This document shows, one piece after another, positions 1-7,750 of a stretch of DNA of 16,874 bases. Source of the stretch: Eubacteriaceae bacterium (GTDB lineage: Bacteria > Bacillota > Clostridia > Eubacteriales > Anaerofustaceae). The stretch is taken from positions 1-16,874 of the forward strand of contig JAGACT010000041.1 in assembly GCA_017613995.1 (NCBI GenBank), given 5' to 3'. Below the pieces are notes generated by a model. That model did no database searches and was not told the origin of the DNA. It saw only the letters and a program-made list of their open reading frames with translations. Position numbers and translations under genes: made by a program. The first letter of the stretch is position 1, and each line of letters opens with the position of its first letter.

Positions 1-683
1 AGGCTGCAGTTACAATAAACGGTGCTTCCGGAGATGTGAATGCACCCGCAAAAGCAGATCTCAATCAAGCGTATACGTTCACAGTTACCAAGGCAGAAGG
101 CTATGACTATACCGTTGAAATAAAGGTCAACGGAACGGTCCTCGGTTCTTCGGACTATGATGTCACATCCAACGGCAACGTCGATACCTACACGATCCAT
201 GCGGATAAGGTAACAGGTCCTATTACGATCAACGTGACAAAGACCGCCCATCTGGATGTCGGCGTACATGAGTATGTAACGCTGAACGGAACACAGATGT
301 TCCTCGTCACAGTAAAGGGAACACCGGGAGAAGGGTATATTTACACCTATGACGGGAACGCCATGTACTGGTCCGATGAGTATGACGCATACAGCTACCT
401 GGTGATAACTGGCGGGACCCTTTCACCCGAGGCCGCTGCGGAAAAGGTCTCAACGTCACAGGCAACAGCTGTGAAGATAGACTATGATGCAAAGGACGTC
501 AACAAGTCCGACTACATGGATGCCAACGACGCTCAGATGGTTTACAACATGTACAGCGCCGACTACAGTGACTTCTCTACCGTAAACATGGAGATGTTCC
601 TGCGCGCAGATGTTAACGGAGACATGGTCGTCGATACCAAAGACGTTGATATGATCATAAATTTTATTATCGCTAATCGGTAG
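1..683 (+). CDS. Secreted dockerin-domain protein, 3' end only
   Basis: The reading frame is already open at base 3 and runs to TAG at 681-683, so the true start lies upstream of the window; the GTG at 36 is an internal Val codon. The visible part begins with a beta-rich, Ig-like stretch (to about base 240), followed by a module rich in Tyr and Gly (about 250-480). It ends with two calcium-loop repeats typical of type I dockerins. Loop 1 lies at 495-530 (D-V-N-K-S...D-A-N-D) and loop 2 at 609-644 (D-V-N-G-D...D-T-K-D), each followed by a hydrophobic helix. In cellulosome-type systems dockerins bind cohesin domains; the next gene has a cohesin-like domain, so the two proteins may pair. No catalytic domain is visible in this fragment. 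The dockerin call is fairly sure; the function of the whole protein is unknown. Confidence 0.8.
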   Translation, partial: AAVTINGASGDVNAPAKADLNQAYTFTVTKAEGYDYTVEIKVNGTVLGSSDYDVTSNGNVDTYTIHADKVTGPITINVTKTAHLDVGVHEYVTLNGTQMFLVTVKGTPGEGYIYTYDGNAMYWSDEYDAYSYLVITGGTLSPEAAAEKVSTSQATAVKIDYDAKDVNKSDYMDANDAQMVYNMYSADYSDFSTVNMEMFLRADVNGDMVVDTKDVDMIINFIIANR

Positions 684-734
684 ACTGCCGGCTTAACGGC
701 ATTACCGGTTAGTAAGAAACAAATGCATTTTATC

Positions 735-763
735 AGCCCGTACCCCTTCGGGGGATACGGGCT
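735..763 (+). terminator. UUCG-capped hairpin after dockerin gene
   Basis: Bases 735-746 (AGCCCGTACCCC) pair with 751-763, with one bulged base, around a TTCG loop closed by C-G, which is an exceptionally stable tetraloop. It lies 52 bases after the dockerin stop codon. No T-run follows, so it may act as a transcript-stabilising 3' end or a weak terminator rather than a classical intrinsic terminator. Confidence 0.5.
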
Positions 764-792
764 ATAAGGGGATTATAAGGCTTGAATGATAA

Positions 793-854
793 TGATGTTT
801 GATCCGTGCAGGTGCTGCGGGAGGATACGCCGCATGTGCAGGGATCAAATGTCA
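793..854 (+). promoter_or_regulatory. Structured 5' leader before cohesin-like gene
   Basis: Bases 793-805 pair with 842-854 over 13 positions, two of them G-U. Inside this, 807-810 pairs with 837-840 (TGCA/TGCA), and 816-820 pairs with 830-834 (TGCGG/CCGCA) around a 9-base loop. The structure ends 6 bases before the AAGGAG at 861-866 that serves the next gene. No T-run follows, so a terminator is unlikely. The position suggests translational or stability control. It does not match any riboswitch consensus that I recognise. Confidence 0.45.
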
Positions 855-876
855 GTTGAAAAGGAGAATGAAAAGA

Positions 877-1914
877 ATGAAGAAATTACTGTGTCTGGTA
901 CTGATCATGATGATGATCACGGTCTGTGCTCCTGCCATGGTCCTGGCGGAGGATGACTCTCCTGAGTTTCTGTTCGCTCTAACCGTGGACGGACAGACTG
1001 AAAAGCAGGCGGTGACAGGGGACATCATAACCGTAATGTTCACCCTTAAACGCACCGATTCCTCCGATGCGTACACCATGTACGCCATGCAGAATGAGAT
1101 ACATTATGACAGTGAGTTTTTTGAGCTGGTGGAGGGAAGCGAGCTTATCGCTTCCGGCATCAGAACCACGGACATAGCCATGAGGGATACCTACCGGGAA
1201 TTCTACATGAACTACGTTGACAACGGTGACGGTACCGAGTGGGCCTCAAACGTGGTGGTGGGAAGCTTTCAGCTGAAGGTAATCGGCAAGGAGGGAGCCT
1301 CCGTCATCAGCAACCGCGACTACCTCGTTTCCAACAAGGGAGGCACAGGTTCCTATGAGGCAGTCTGTCAGGACGTACTGGTAAAGATCACCGACGAATG
1401 CACCGTCAGGTTCGTTTCCAACGGCGGCACCGAGGTGGAGAGCCAGAAGGTGAAGATCGGAAAGAAGGTAAAGGAACCCGAGACCCCGAAGAAGGAGGGC
1501 TTCACCCTGGAGGGGTGGTATTCCGATATCGACCTTACCGAGAAGTGGAACTTCGCCAAGGATACGGTCCAGTGCAACATGACCCTCTACGCGAAGTGGG
1601 TGGAGGGCAATCCTCCCGAGGAGATAAAGGAGGGCACCGGGACCCACATCATCTACGGTATCGTGGGGCTTTTAGCCCTGGCCATGTTCGCGTTCCTCTT
1701 CTGCTGGAAGACGGTGAGCTTCAAGACCTTTACGGACATGAAGATACCTTCCCAGAGGATGTTCATAAACGGCAAAGTCAAACGTCCGATGAATCCGGCT
1801 AAAACCGGGGCGGTATTCGACGGCTGGTATGCGGATGAAAAGCTCACCGAGAAGTGGGATTTCGATAACGACAGGGTCAGAAAGAGCATGACTCTGTACG
1901 CGAAGTGGAAATAG
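877..1914 (+). CDS. Secreted cohesin-like protein with InlB-type repeats
   Basis: The start is placed at ATG 877 because AAGGAG at 861-866 is 10 bases upstream and a clean signal peptide follows (residues 1-24, ending V-L-A before E-D-D). ATG 868 is in frame but too close to that site. Residues about 28-170 form a beta-rich domain with cohesin-like features (a G-D-I-I-T-V strand, then I-H-Y-D-S-E-F-F-E-L-V, then F-Q-L-K-V). Residues about 175-241 are an InlB B-repeat (Listeria/Bacteroides repeat) ending T-L-Y-A-K-W. Residues about 257-278 are a membrane helix. Residues about 279-345 are a second, diverged copy of the repeat that also ends T-L-Y-A-K-W. By the positive-inside rule this second copy should be cytoplasmic, which is odd. 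The upstream neighbour carries a dockerin, so binding between the two is plausible. The cohesin assignment is by pattern and is less certain than the repeats. Confidence 0.72.
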   Translation: MKKLLCLVLIMMMITVCAPAMVLAEDDSPEFLFALTVDGQTEKQAVTGDIITVMFTLKRTDSSDAYTMYAMQNEIHYDSEFFELVEGSELIASGIRTTDIAMRDTYREFYMNYVDNGDGTEWASNVVVGSFQLKVIGKEGASVISNRDYLVSNKGGTGSYEAVCQDVLVKITDECTVRFVSNGGTEVESQKVKIGKKVKEPETPKKEGFTLEGWYSDIDLTEKWNFAKDTVQCNMTLYAKWVEGNPPEEIKEGTGTHIIYGIVGLLALAMFAFLFCWKTVSFKTFTDMKIPSQRMFINGKVKRPMNPAKTGAVFDGWYADEKLTEKWDFDNDRVRKSMTLYAKWK

Positions 1915-1944
1915 AACGATAAAAGAGAGAACAGAACAGCTCGC

Positions 1945-1984
1945 TCTCGGCCTCCTCCCACGCTTAAGGGGAGGGGGCTCGAGA
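1945..1984 (+). terminator. Long GC-rich hairpin before the DUF4430 operon
   Basis: GCCTCCTCCC at 1950-1959 pairs with GGGAGGGGGC at 1969-1978 around a 9-base loop. The helix extends outward through 1945-1949 with 1979-1984, with one bulge. It lies 30 bases after the stop of the cohesin-like gene. The following bases (TGTTTCT) are only mildly T-rich, so it could be an intrinsic terminator, an attenuator or a processing site for the downstream operon. No convincing sigma-A promoter was found between it and the next gene. Confidence 0.45.
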
Positions 1985-2027
1985 TGTTTCTGAAAGCAGA
2001 CGGTTCCTGCTGTCACGGGAGGGGCAA

Positions 2028-4454
2028 ATGGACAGAAATACTACAAATATAATAGCTGTGGCTCTGGTCGCGGCCCTCATATTCGGGGCTTTCGCCGCCT
2101 TCGCTCCCTCCGAGAGGGTGGAGCCTGAGAGGCCTGCCATGGAGGAGGTTAAACCCCTGGGGATGCAGACCGTCACGGGGGAGGCCGCCAGTGAGGGACT
2201 CAATCCCGACGAGACCTCCACCGGGGATTCGTCTTCCCAGGGGGGAAGCGATTCGAGGGAGGATTCCGACGTGCCGAACCCGGATACGGCCGAAAGCGGC
2301 AACAGCACCCAGAAGCCGGATACTCCACAGCAGAACGATCCGAAGGAACCCCAGCCCGCGGACCCGAATCAGGATAACCCCACGCCCTCCGACGGGGGAC
2401 AGAGCGGCACCGACGAACCCGGTACCGGGGAGGACCCCTCGGGAGGCGGCAATTCGGGAGGGGAGGATCCCGGCGGAAGCGACGAGGACGGGCTGGTCAC
2501 AGACCTCGTGAGCCGGACCATCACCTTTTCTGAACTGGTGGACGATACCCTTGAATTCTACGCGTATTACTCGGATCCGAAGGTTAACGCCAACATAAGG
2601 GTGACCTACCGTCATGAGAGCGACTCCGGAAACGGAATGGTCCTTAAGGGAAGGGGGAGCAACTACGAGACCACTCTCCAGCTGGGACGCAACTACATAA
2701 ACATAAGCTTCACAGATAAAAACGGTGTACGAAACTACACCAGGTTCATAATCACCTACGCCGCGGAAAAGGCGGACGGGGACAATCCCGTCATCGGGGC
2801 CAATCCCCCGGATATAGTCACCAACCTGGATGACTGGGAAGGCTACATAGAAAACGACCGTTTCACCTTCCAGGTGACTGCCACAGATTACAAGGGCGAA
2901 CCGATATACTCGAACCACATCGTGGTGACCCTGGACGGAACGGTCATTACCAACCCCACCGGAAGGCCCACCTACGAGTACATGCTCTACTTCAAGCAGC
3001 CCAACGTGGGCAACGTACGGGATTACCGGGTGGGAGTCCTGGCATGGGACGACGAAGGCAATTCGAGATATAAGGAACTGAAAGTACAGTACTACCATAA
3101 AGACGACGGCTTCTCCGCCGGATACGTCACGGTGGTGCTGGACGCCACCACCGTGGGCATGGGCATATTTGAGGAGCCCATAACCGTGGAACTCTTAAAG
3201 GGCGAGAACGCGGCGGAGACCCTGCTTAAGGCCCTGGACGAATACGGTTATTCCTACACCTACGCTGGGACCGTTAAGCTGGGCTTCTACCTCAGGAGCC
3301 TGGAGCGGGCCGGTTCCTTCCCGAGATACGTCATGATACCGGACGAGCTTCTGGCGGCGATACAGCGGGACGGCATAGACATATGGCTGGATTCCAGAAG
3401 CCGCGACAGCCTGAGCGAATACGACTACACCAGGGGCTCCGGCTGGGTGTACGCGGTGAACGGCTACTACCCGGGAAAGGGTATGAGCGAATACTTCCTC
3501 TCCGACGGAGATACCCTTACGCTGCGCTTTACCCTGGCCTACGGAAAGGATATCGGCGCGGCGGGCGGCACTTCCGGCACCGGAGGAAGGTACTCCTCCT
3601 ACTGCGGCATGTGGATAAACGGGGGCTTCATACCCTTTGCCCACCGCTACGCCCCGAAGGAAAGGGTAGAACCCACCTGTACCACGGAAGGTTACGTCAT
3701 AAACGAATGCACCGTGTGCGGCGAGCAGAAGAAGGAAGTCCTTCCCGTGATCCCCCACAAAGGGGAGGAACAGTCAAGGCAGGAGCCTACCTGTGAAGAG
3801 GAAGGGTGGAGCGAATGCATCTGCGACATGTGCGGCGAGACCTACCGGGAAGTTCTGCCGGCAGCAGGCCATGAGTGGGAAGAGACGGGAGTGACCGAAG
3901 CCACGTGCCTCGTGGACGGACACACGGACTACGTCTGCGCTAAGTGCGGCGAAGAAAAGAGCGAGACCATCCCCGCCCCCGGCCACAGCGGGAAGGAAAC
4001 GGAAAGGGTCGAAGCCGACTGCACGAACGACGGATACATCGAGTACCGCTGCGAAGTCTGCGGCGAGTACTACAGGGAGATCCTGGAGTCATCCGGTCAC
4101 AGCTGGAAGGAGACGGGCAGGACCGAACCCGGATGTACCGTCGACGGCCACGTGGATTACGTCTGCGAAGCCTGCGGAGAGACCAGGAGCGAGGTCCTGG
4201 AAGCCACGGGCCACAGCTGGGTCGAGACGGGAAGGGACGAACCGGGCTGCGAATACGGAGGATACGCGTATTACCGCTGCGAAGTATGCGGGGAGACCGA
4301 AAGCAGATATCTCGAGGCCACGGGCCACAGCTACCGGGAGACCGACAGGGTCGAACCCACTGAGACGGAGGACGGTTATATCGAATATACCTGCAGCGTG
4401 TGCGGGGACAGCTACAGGGTGACCCTGGATAGGACCGGGACGGACTCGCCCTGA
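2028..4454 (+). CDS. DUF4430 surface protein with seven Cys/His repeats
   Basis: ATG 2028 follows GGGAGGGG at 2017-2024. Residues 1-26 are a hydrophobic export segment, either a signal peptide or a membrane anchor. Residues about 41-155 are a Ser/Pro/Gly/Asp-rich disordered linker. Two beta-sandwich-like domains follow (about 158-246 and 251-358). Residues about 361-508 form a DUF4430 domain with the family's hallmark S-G-W-V-Y-A-V-N-G (Trp473), then L-S-D-G-D and a final Y-G-K-D-I-G. DUF4430 is related to the C-terminal cobalamin-facing domain of intrinsic factor/transcobalamin. Residues 548-808 are seven tandem 38-residue units, six with a C-x9-C-x2-C-x12-H pattern. There is no LPXTG signal. 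It is the first gene of the operon, 18 bases before the barrel protein. Ligand binding at the cell surface is inferred; a cobalamin-like ligand is the best guess. Confidence 0.82.
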   Translation: MDRNTTNIIAVALVAALIFGAFAAFAPSERVEPERPAMEEVKPLGMQTVTGEAASEGLNPDETSTGDSSSQGGSDSREDSDVPNPDTAESGNSTQKPDTPQQNDPKEPQPADPNQDNPTPSDGGQSGTDEPGTGEDPSGGGNSGGEDPGGSDEDGLVTDLVSRTITFSELVDDTLEFYAYYSDPKVNANIRVTYRHESDSGNGMVLKGRGSNYETTLQLGRNYINISFTDKNGVRNYTRFIITYAAEKADGDNPVIGANPPDIVTNLDDWEGYIENDRFTFQVTATDYKGEPIYSNHIVVTLDGTVITNPTGRPTYEYMLYFKQPNVGNVRDYRVGVLAWDDEGNSRYKELKVQYYHKDDGFSAGYVTVVLDATTVGMGIFEEPITVELLKGENAAETLLKALDEYGYSYTYAGTVKLGFYLRSLERAGSFPRYVMIPDELLAAIQRDGIDIWLDSRSRDSLSEYDYTRGSGWVYAVNGYYPGKGMSEYFLSDGDTLTLRFTLAYGKDIGAAGGTSGTGGRYSSYCGMWINGGFIPFAHRYAPKERVEPTCTTEGYVINECTVCGEQKKEVLPVIPHKGEEQSRQEPTCEEEGWSECICDMCGETYREVLPAAGHEWEETGVTEATCLVDGHTDYVCAKCGEEKSETIPAPGHSGKETERVEADCTNDGYIEYRCEVCGEYYREILESSGHSWKETGRTEPGCTVDGHVDYVCEACGETRSEVLEATGHSWVETGRDEPGCEYGGYAYYRCEVCGETESRYLEATGHSYRETDRVEPTETEDGYIEYTCSVCGDSYRVTLDRTGTDSP
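3669..4451 (+). repeat. Seven in-frame 114-bp coding repeats
   Basis: The second conserved Cys codon of each unit starts at 3708, 3822, 3936, 4050, 4164, 4278 and 4392, a spacing of exactly 114 bases each time. Units 1-6 each encode E-x-x-C, then C-x2-C-G, then a His at position 30. Unit 7 (4353-4451) is shorter; it keeps C-x2-C but has Glu in place of the first Cys and Thr in place of the His. Nucleotide copies are diverged, so this is an old array under protein-level selection rather than a recent expansion. Confidence 0.93.
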
Positions 4455-4472
4455 TGAAAACGGGAGGAAAAA

Positions 4473-5666
4473 ATGAAGAAGTTTTTAAGGAAATTTGCGG
4501 CGGCGCTTCTCTGCGCCGTGATGATAATAAATGTTTTGCCGCGGGTATACGCCATGGAGCCCGACGAACTGGCGGAGAGGATCTTTTCCGCCAGGGACTG
4601 CATGGTGGCCTTCGCTGAAAGGGGGGACACGTACCTGCTTTCCCAGAGCGATCTGCTGCCCGCGGGCAGCACCCTCAGCGACTGGACCGCCATAGCCTTT
4701 CACCTGGCGGGGATAGAGGATGATTACGACACATACCTAAAAGGTCTTAAGGAATACGTGAGGGCCTGCTACGAAAAGCAGGGATACCTCGATCGGGTAA
4801 GGGCCACGGAATACCACCGCATAATCATGACGGTACTGGCCCTGGGGGAGGACCCCACCTGCTTCTCGTCGGATGCAGAGGGCGATCCTGTTGACCTGGT
4901 GGCGGACGGCACCTACAACTACGTGGGGGATTCCCTGGGAAGGCAGGGGCTCAACGGCTGGATCTTCGCCCTTATCGCCCTGGACTCCGGCGGTTTCGAA
5001 GTGCCCGAGGGGGCCCGCTACACCAGGGACATGATCATAGACGAGATACTCTCTTCCCGGGAGGAGAGCGGTGCCTTCGGCCTCGTTTCGGGAAGCCCCA
5101 ACGCGGACATCACCGCCATGGCCCTTCAGGCCCTCAGCCCGTACTACGGCGTAAGGGAAGACGTCAGGGAGGCGGTGGACGGCGCCCTCGAATGGCTCAG
5201 CGGGCAGCTGAGCGAAAACTGCACCTTCGCGAAGTCCGACGCATATACCGACAGCGAATCCTCGGAGTCGTTAAGCCAGGTGATCATTACCCTGTGCTGC
5301 CTGGGGATAGATCCCGAAAACGACCTCCGCTTTTCAAAGGGCGGCACAAATATCCTTGAGGCGTTGGAAGGCTTCCGGCGGGATGACGGGGGATACGCCC
5401 ACACGAAGGACCAGACCTCGGGGGATTACATGGCCACACAGCAGGCCATGCTGGCCCTGATCGCGGTATACCGCCTGAGGACGGGGGGAGATCCCATCTA
5501 CGATCTCAGCGGGGAAGTGACCCCGATCGCCTTATCGAAGAATTCACCGGCCCCCACAGGGAAAACGCCGGGCGGGAATAATAGCCGGTATATCATGCTG
5601 GGCGCGGCAGCCCTCTGCCTTGCGGCGGCAGCAGCGCTCATGAAAAGGAGGAAGAACAATGCGTGA
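4473..5666 (+). CDS. Membrane-anchored alpha/alpha-barrel protein, intrinsic-factor-like
   Basis: ATG 4473 follows GGGAGG at 4462-4467. Residues 1-27 are a signal peptide (M-K-K-F-L-R-K, hydrophobic core, V-Y-A before M-E). The body (about 28-350) is a run of helical hairpins of the prenyltransferase/squalene-oxidase-repeat fold. It has glycine-rich turns such as S-G-A-F-G, D-D-G-G-Y-A and helices such as T-A-M-A-L-Q-A-L and M-A-T-Q-Q-A-M-L-A-L. I see no DxDD cyclase motif, so an enzymatic terpene role is unlikely. The N-terminal domain of intrinsic factor and transcobalamin has this fold, and the partner DUF4430 domain is encoded just upstream. A C-terminal helix at about 371-391 followed by M-K-R-R-K anchors it; no sortase motif is seen. 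The gene overlaps the next by 8 bases. The ligand-binding role is inferred from fold and context. Confidence 0.75.
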   Translation: MKKFLRKFAAALLCAVMIINVLPRVYAMEPDELAERIFSARDCMVAFAERGDTYLLSQSDLLPAGSTLSDWTAIAFHLAGIEDDYDTYLKGLKEYVRACYEKQGYLDRVRATEYHRIIMTVLALGEDPTCFSSDAEGDPVDLVADGTYNYVGDSLGRQGLNGWIFALIALDSGGFEVPEGARYTRDMIIDEILSSREESGAFGLVSGSPNADITAMALQALSPYYGVREDVREAVDGALEWLSGQLSENCTFAKSDAYTDSESSESLSQVIITLCCLGIDPENDLRFSKGGTNILEALEGFRRDDGGYAHTKDQTSGDYMATQQAMLALIAVYRLRTGGDPIYDLSGEVTPIALSKNSPAPTGKTPGGNNSRYIMLGAAALCLAAAAALMKRRKNNA

Positions 5667-6606
5667 ACTTACTGAGAGAATACAGAGTGAAGTAAACAAG
5701 GTCATCATAGGAAAGGAAGAAGTGGTCAGAAAGGTCCTCATATCCATCCTGGCACAGGGACACGTCCTTCTGGAGGACGTGCCGGGGGTGGGAAAGACCA
5801 CGATGGCCATGGCCTTCGCCAGGGCCATCGGACTGGACGCGAAGCGCGTGCAGTTCACTTCGGATACCCTGCCCTCCGACATCATCGGCTTTTCCGTGTA
5901 TGAAAAGGAGACGGGCAAGCTCTCCTACAAGGCCGGCGCGGTGATGACGAACCTGCTATTGGCGGACGAGATCAACCGTACTTCCAGTAAGACCCAGTCC
6001 GCACTGCTGGAAGCCATGGAGGAAAAGAGAGTAACGGTGGACGGAGTCACCTACCCCCTGCCGGAGCCCTTTATAGTCCTGGCCACCCAGAACCCCGTGG
6101 GCAGCGCCGGAACGCAGCTGTTGCCCTCTTCCCAGCTGGACCGTTTCCTCATGCGGCTTTCCATGGGTTACCCCGACAGGAAGAGCCAGATAGACATAAT
6201 GAGGGACCGTCATCACAGCGATCCTCTGGACAGCGTGGAAGCAGTAACGGACATAGCGGCTCTTAACGCCCTCGCGGAGGAGGTAAGAAACGTCTACGTT
6301 TCGGACCATGTTTACGAATATGCCACTGATCTCTGCGAAGCCACCAGGAACAACATATATATAAACCTGGGGATAAGCCCCAGAGGAGCCCTGGCCCTTA
6401 TCAGGGCAGCGAAGGCCGCGGCATACCTGGAGGACCGGGATTACGTCACTCCGGATGACGTGGCGGGGGTCTTCGGGGACGTGTGCTGCCACCGTCTGGT
6501 GCTATCCGCTAAGGCGAAGCTGCATGAGTACACCCCCGAGATCCTGTGCGAAAAGACCCTGGAGGAAGTAAAGAAGCCCGAAGCAATGGAATTCACGCGT
6601 AAATGA
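5659..6606 (+). CDS. MoxR-family AAA+ ATPase
   Basis: ATG 5659 lies inside the end of the barrel gene, with AAAAGGAGG at 5643-5651. The 315-residue protein has a typical MoxR length and layout. Walker A is G-V-G-K-T-T at residues 43-48. Walker B is L-L-L-A-D-E-I-N-R at 99-107. Sensor 1 is A-T-Q-N-P. The arginine-containing P-S-S-Q-L-D-R-F-L segment follows. MoxR ATPases act as chaperones or remodelling factors, usually with a DUF58 or VWA partner, and that partner is the next gene, overlapping by ATGA. All catalytic motifs look intact. Its place between surface binding proteins and an importer suggests a role in assembling or activating that system, but this is inference. Confidence 0.93.
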   Translation: MRELTERIQSEVNKVIIGKEEVVRKVLISILAQGHVLLEDVPGVGKTTMAMAFARAIGLDAKRVQFTSDTLPSDIIGFSVYEKETGKLSYKAGAVMTNLLLADEINRTSSKTQSALLEAMEEKRVTVDGVTYPLPEPFIVLATQNPVGSAGTQLLPSSQLDRFLMRLSMGYPDRKSQIDIMRDRHHSDPLDSVEAVTDIAALNALAEEVRNVYVSDHVYEYATDLCEATRNNIYINLGISPRGALALIRAAKAAAYLEDRDYVTPDDVAGVFGDVCCHRLVLSAKAKLHEYTPEILCEKTLEEVKKPEAMEFTRK

Positions 6607-7748
6607 GAAAAAAGATCCTTGCCGCATGGGCGAAAACGGCCGGTATCCTTGTCGTGATCGGGATTACGGCGGTGCTCTCGAAAAGCCCCGTCATAGCCCT
6701 CACGGCCCTGTGTATCCCTCTCCTCGCCCTGGTCTCGGCGATAATAAACATTTTCATATCAAAAAAGATCATTCTGAGCTTCGTCTGTCCCCCCACGGCC
6801 TCAAAGTCCTCGGCCTGCCTGGTGACGCTGAACGCGGACAACGGGGCAAAGCTGCCCGCGGGAAAGCTGATGTGTACGGTCATCGTACAGAACTCCCTGA
6901 CGGGGGAAGTCCGGGAAGTTTTCCTGGAGGCTCCCGTTAACCCCCTCTCCCGCAGCACCGCTTCCTTCATGCTGCAGTCGGAGCACTGCGGCTTCATGGT
7001 CGCGCGGGTAAAGAAAGCATACATCACGGACTGGCCGGGACTCTTTTTAAAGAGGATCGAAAGCGACGCCAGGGGCGAGATGAGCATCCTGCCGGACACC
7101 TTCGTGCCCGTTATCAACATCACTGTCCCGCCCGTGACGCCCTTTGACGACGACTCCTATTCCCCCGATAAGAAGGGATACGATCTGTCGGAGGTGTTCC
7201 AGCTCAGGGAGTATACCGAGCAGGACAGCCTCAGACAGGTGCACTGGAAGCTTTCCGGTAAGCTGGACAAACTGATAGTCAGGGACGGCAGCCTTCCCGT
7301 GGCGAAGAGCATCCTGGTGTTCTGGGACAGGAACGCCCGCAGCGTGACCCCCGCAGAGGCGGACGCCATGGCGGAGGTGTTCTGTTCCGTCTGCCAGGTA
7401 TTAAGCGACATGGGTGTGCGCTACACCCTGGGCTACTCGACTCCGGAGGGCTGCGTCATGGAGGAGGTGGACGACACGGAGGACCTGCTCGGGATCATCC
7501 CCTCCATGTTCAAGGACGGCTGCGGCTCTGACGGGCCCAGCGGGGTACAGTTATACACGGAACGCTACGGCAGGGCCCTTTACGGAAAGGTGATTTGCCT
7601 GTGTGCCTCTATACCTCCGGGACTCGAGGAGTTTGCTTCCGGCAACCTTACTCTTATCACTCTGGACGGTGAAGCCTCCCCGGATGATTCCGTCATATGC
7701 ATCACGCCGGAAAACTACGCTGAAGAGCTTACGACAATGGAGCTATAG
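6603..7748 (+). CDS. DUF58 membrane protein, MoxR partner
   Basis: The start ATG 6603 overlaps the MoxR stop in ATGA, indicating translational coupling. The protein has 381 residues. Two hydrophobic segments lie at about residues 5-50. An extended beta-rich region follows, then the DUF58 hallmark at about 193-229: L-R-E-Y-T-E-Q-D-S-L-R-Q-V-H-W-K-L-S. The remainder resembles a degenerate VWA-like fold, with L-V-F-W-D-R at the start of its first strand. DUF58 proteins are usually encoded between a MoxR ATPase and a transglutaminase-like membrane protein, exactly as here. The molecular function of the family is not settled. The family assignment is confident. Confidence 0.9.
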   Translation: MRKKILAAWAKTAGILVVIGITAVLSKSPVIALTALCIPLLALVSAIINIFISKKIILSFVCPPTASKSSACLVTLNADNGAKLPAGKLMCTVIVQNSLTGEVREVFLEAPVNPLSRSTASFMLQSEHCGFMVARVKKAYITDWPGLFLKRIESDARGEMSILPDTFVPVINITVPPVTPFDDDSYSPDKKGYDLSEVFQLREYTEQDSLRQVHWKLSGKLDKLIVRDGSLPVAKSILVFWDRNARSVTPAEADAMAEVFCSVCQVLSDMGVRYTLGYSTPEGCVMEEVDDTEDLLGIIPSMFKDGCGSDGPSGVQLYTERYGRALYGKVICLCASIPPGLEEFASGNLTLITLDGEASPDDSVICITPENYAEELTTMEL

Positions 7749-7750
7749 TT

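Noticed and set aside
799..876. Longer form of the cohesin-like protein starting at TTG 799
   Set aside because: No ribosome site, lies within the structured leader, and would place 26 residues before a clean signal peptide.
2013..3098. 361-codon open frame on the - strand
   Set aside because: It is antisense to the well-supported DUF4430 gene in GC-rich sequence, with no domain, signal or ribosome site.
3669..4451. CRISPR-like repeat array
   Set aside because: The period is 114 bases with no identical repeat/unique spacer pattern; copies are in-frame coding units conserved at protein level.
5535..5664. Sortase (LPXTG) anchor on the barrel protein
   Set aside because: The region S-P-A-P-T-G lacks the P-x-T-G spacing; a plain C-terminal membrane helix explains the tail.
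4473..5666. Squalene/terpene cyclase enzyme
   Set aside because: The fold is similar, but there is no DxDD motif, and the protein is exported and anchored beside DUF4430 proteins.
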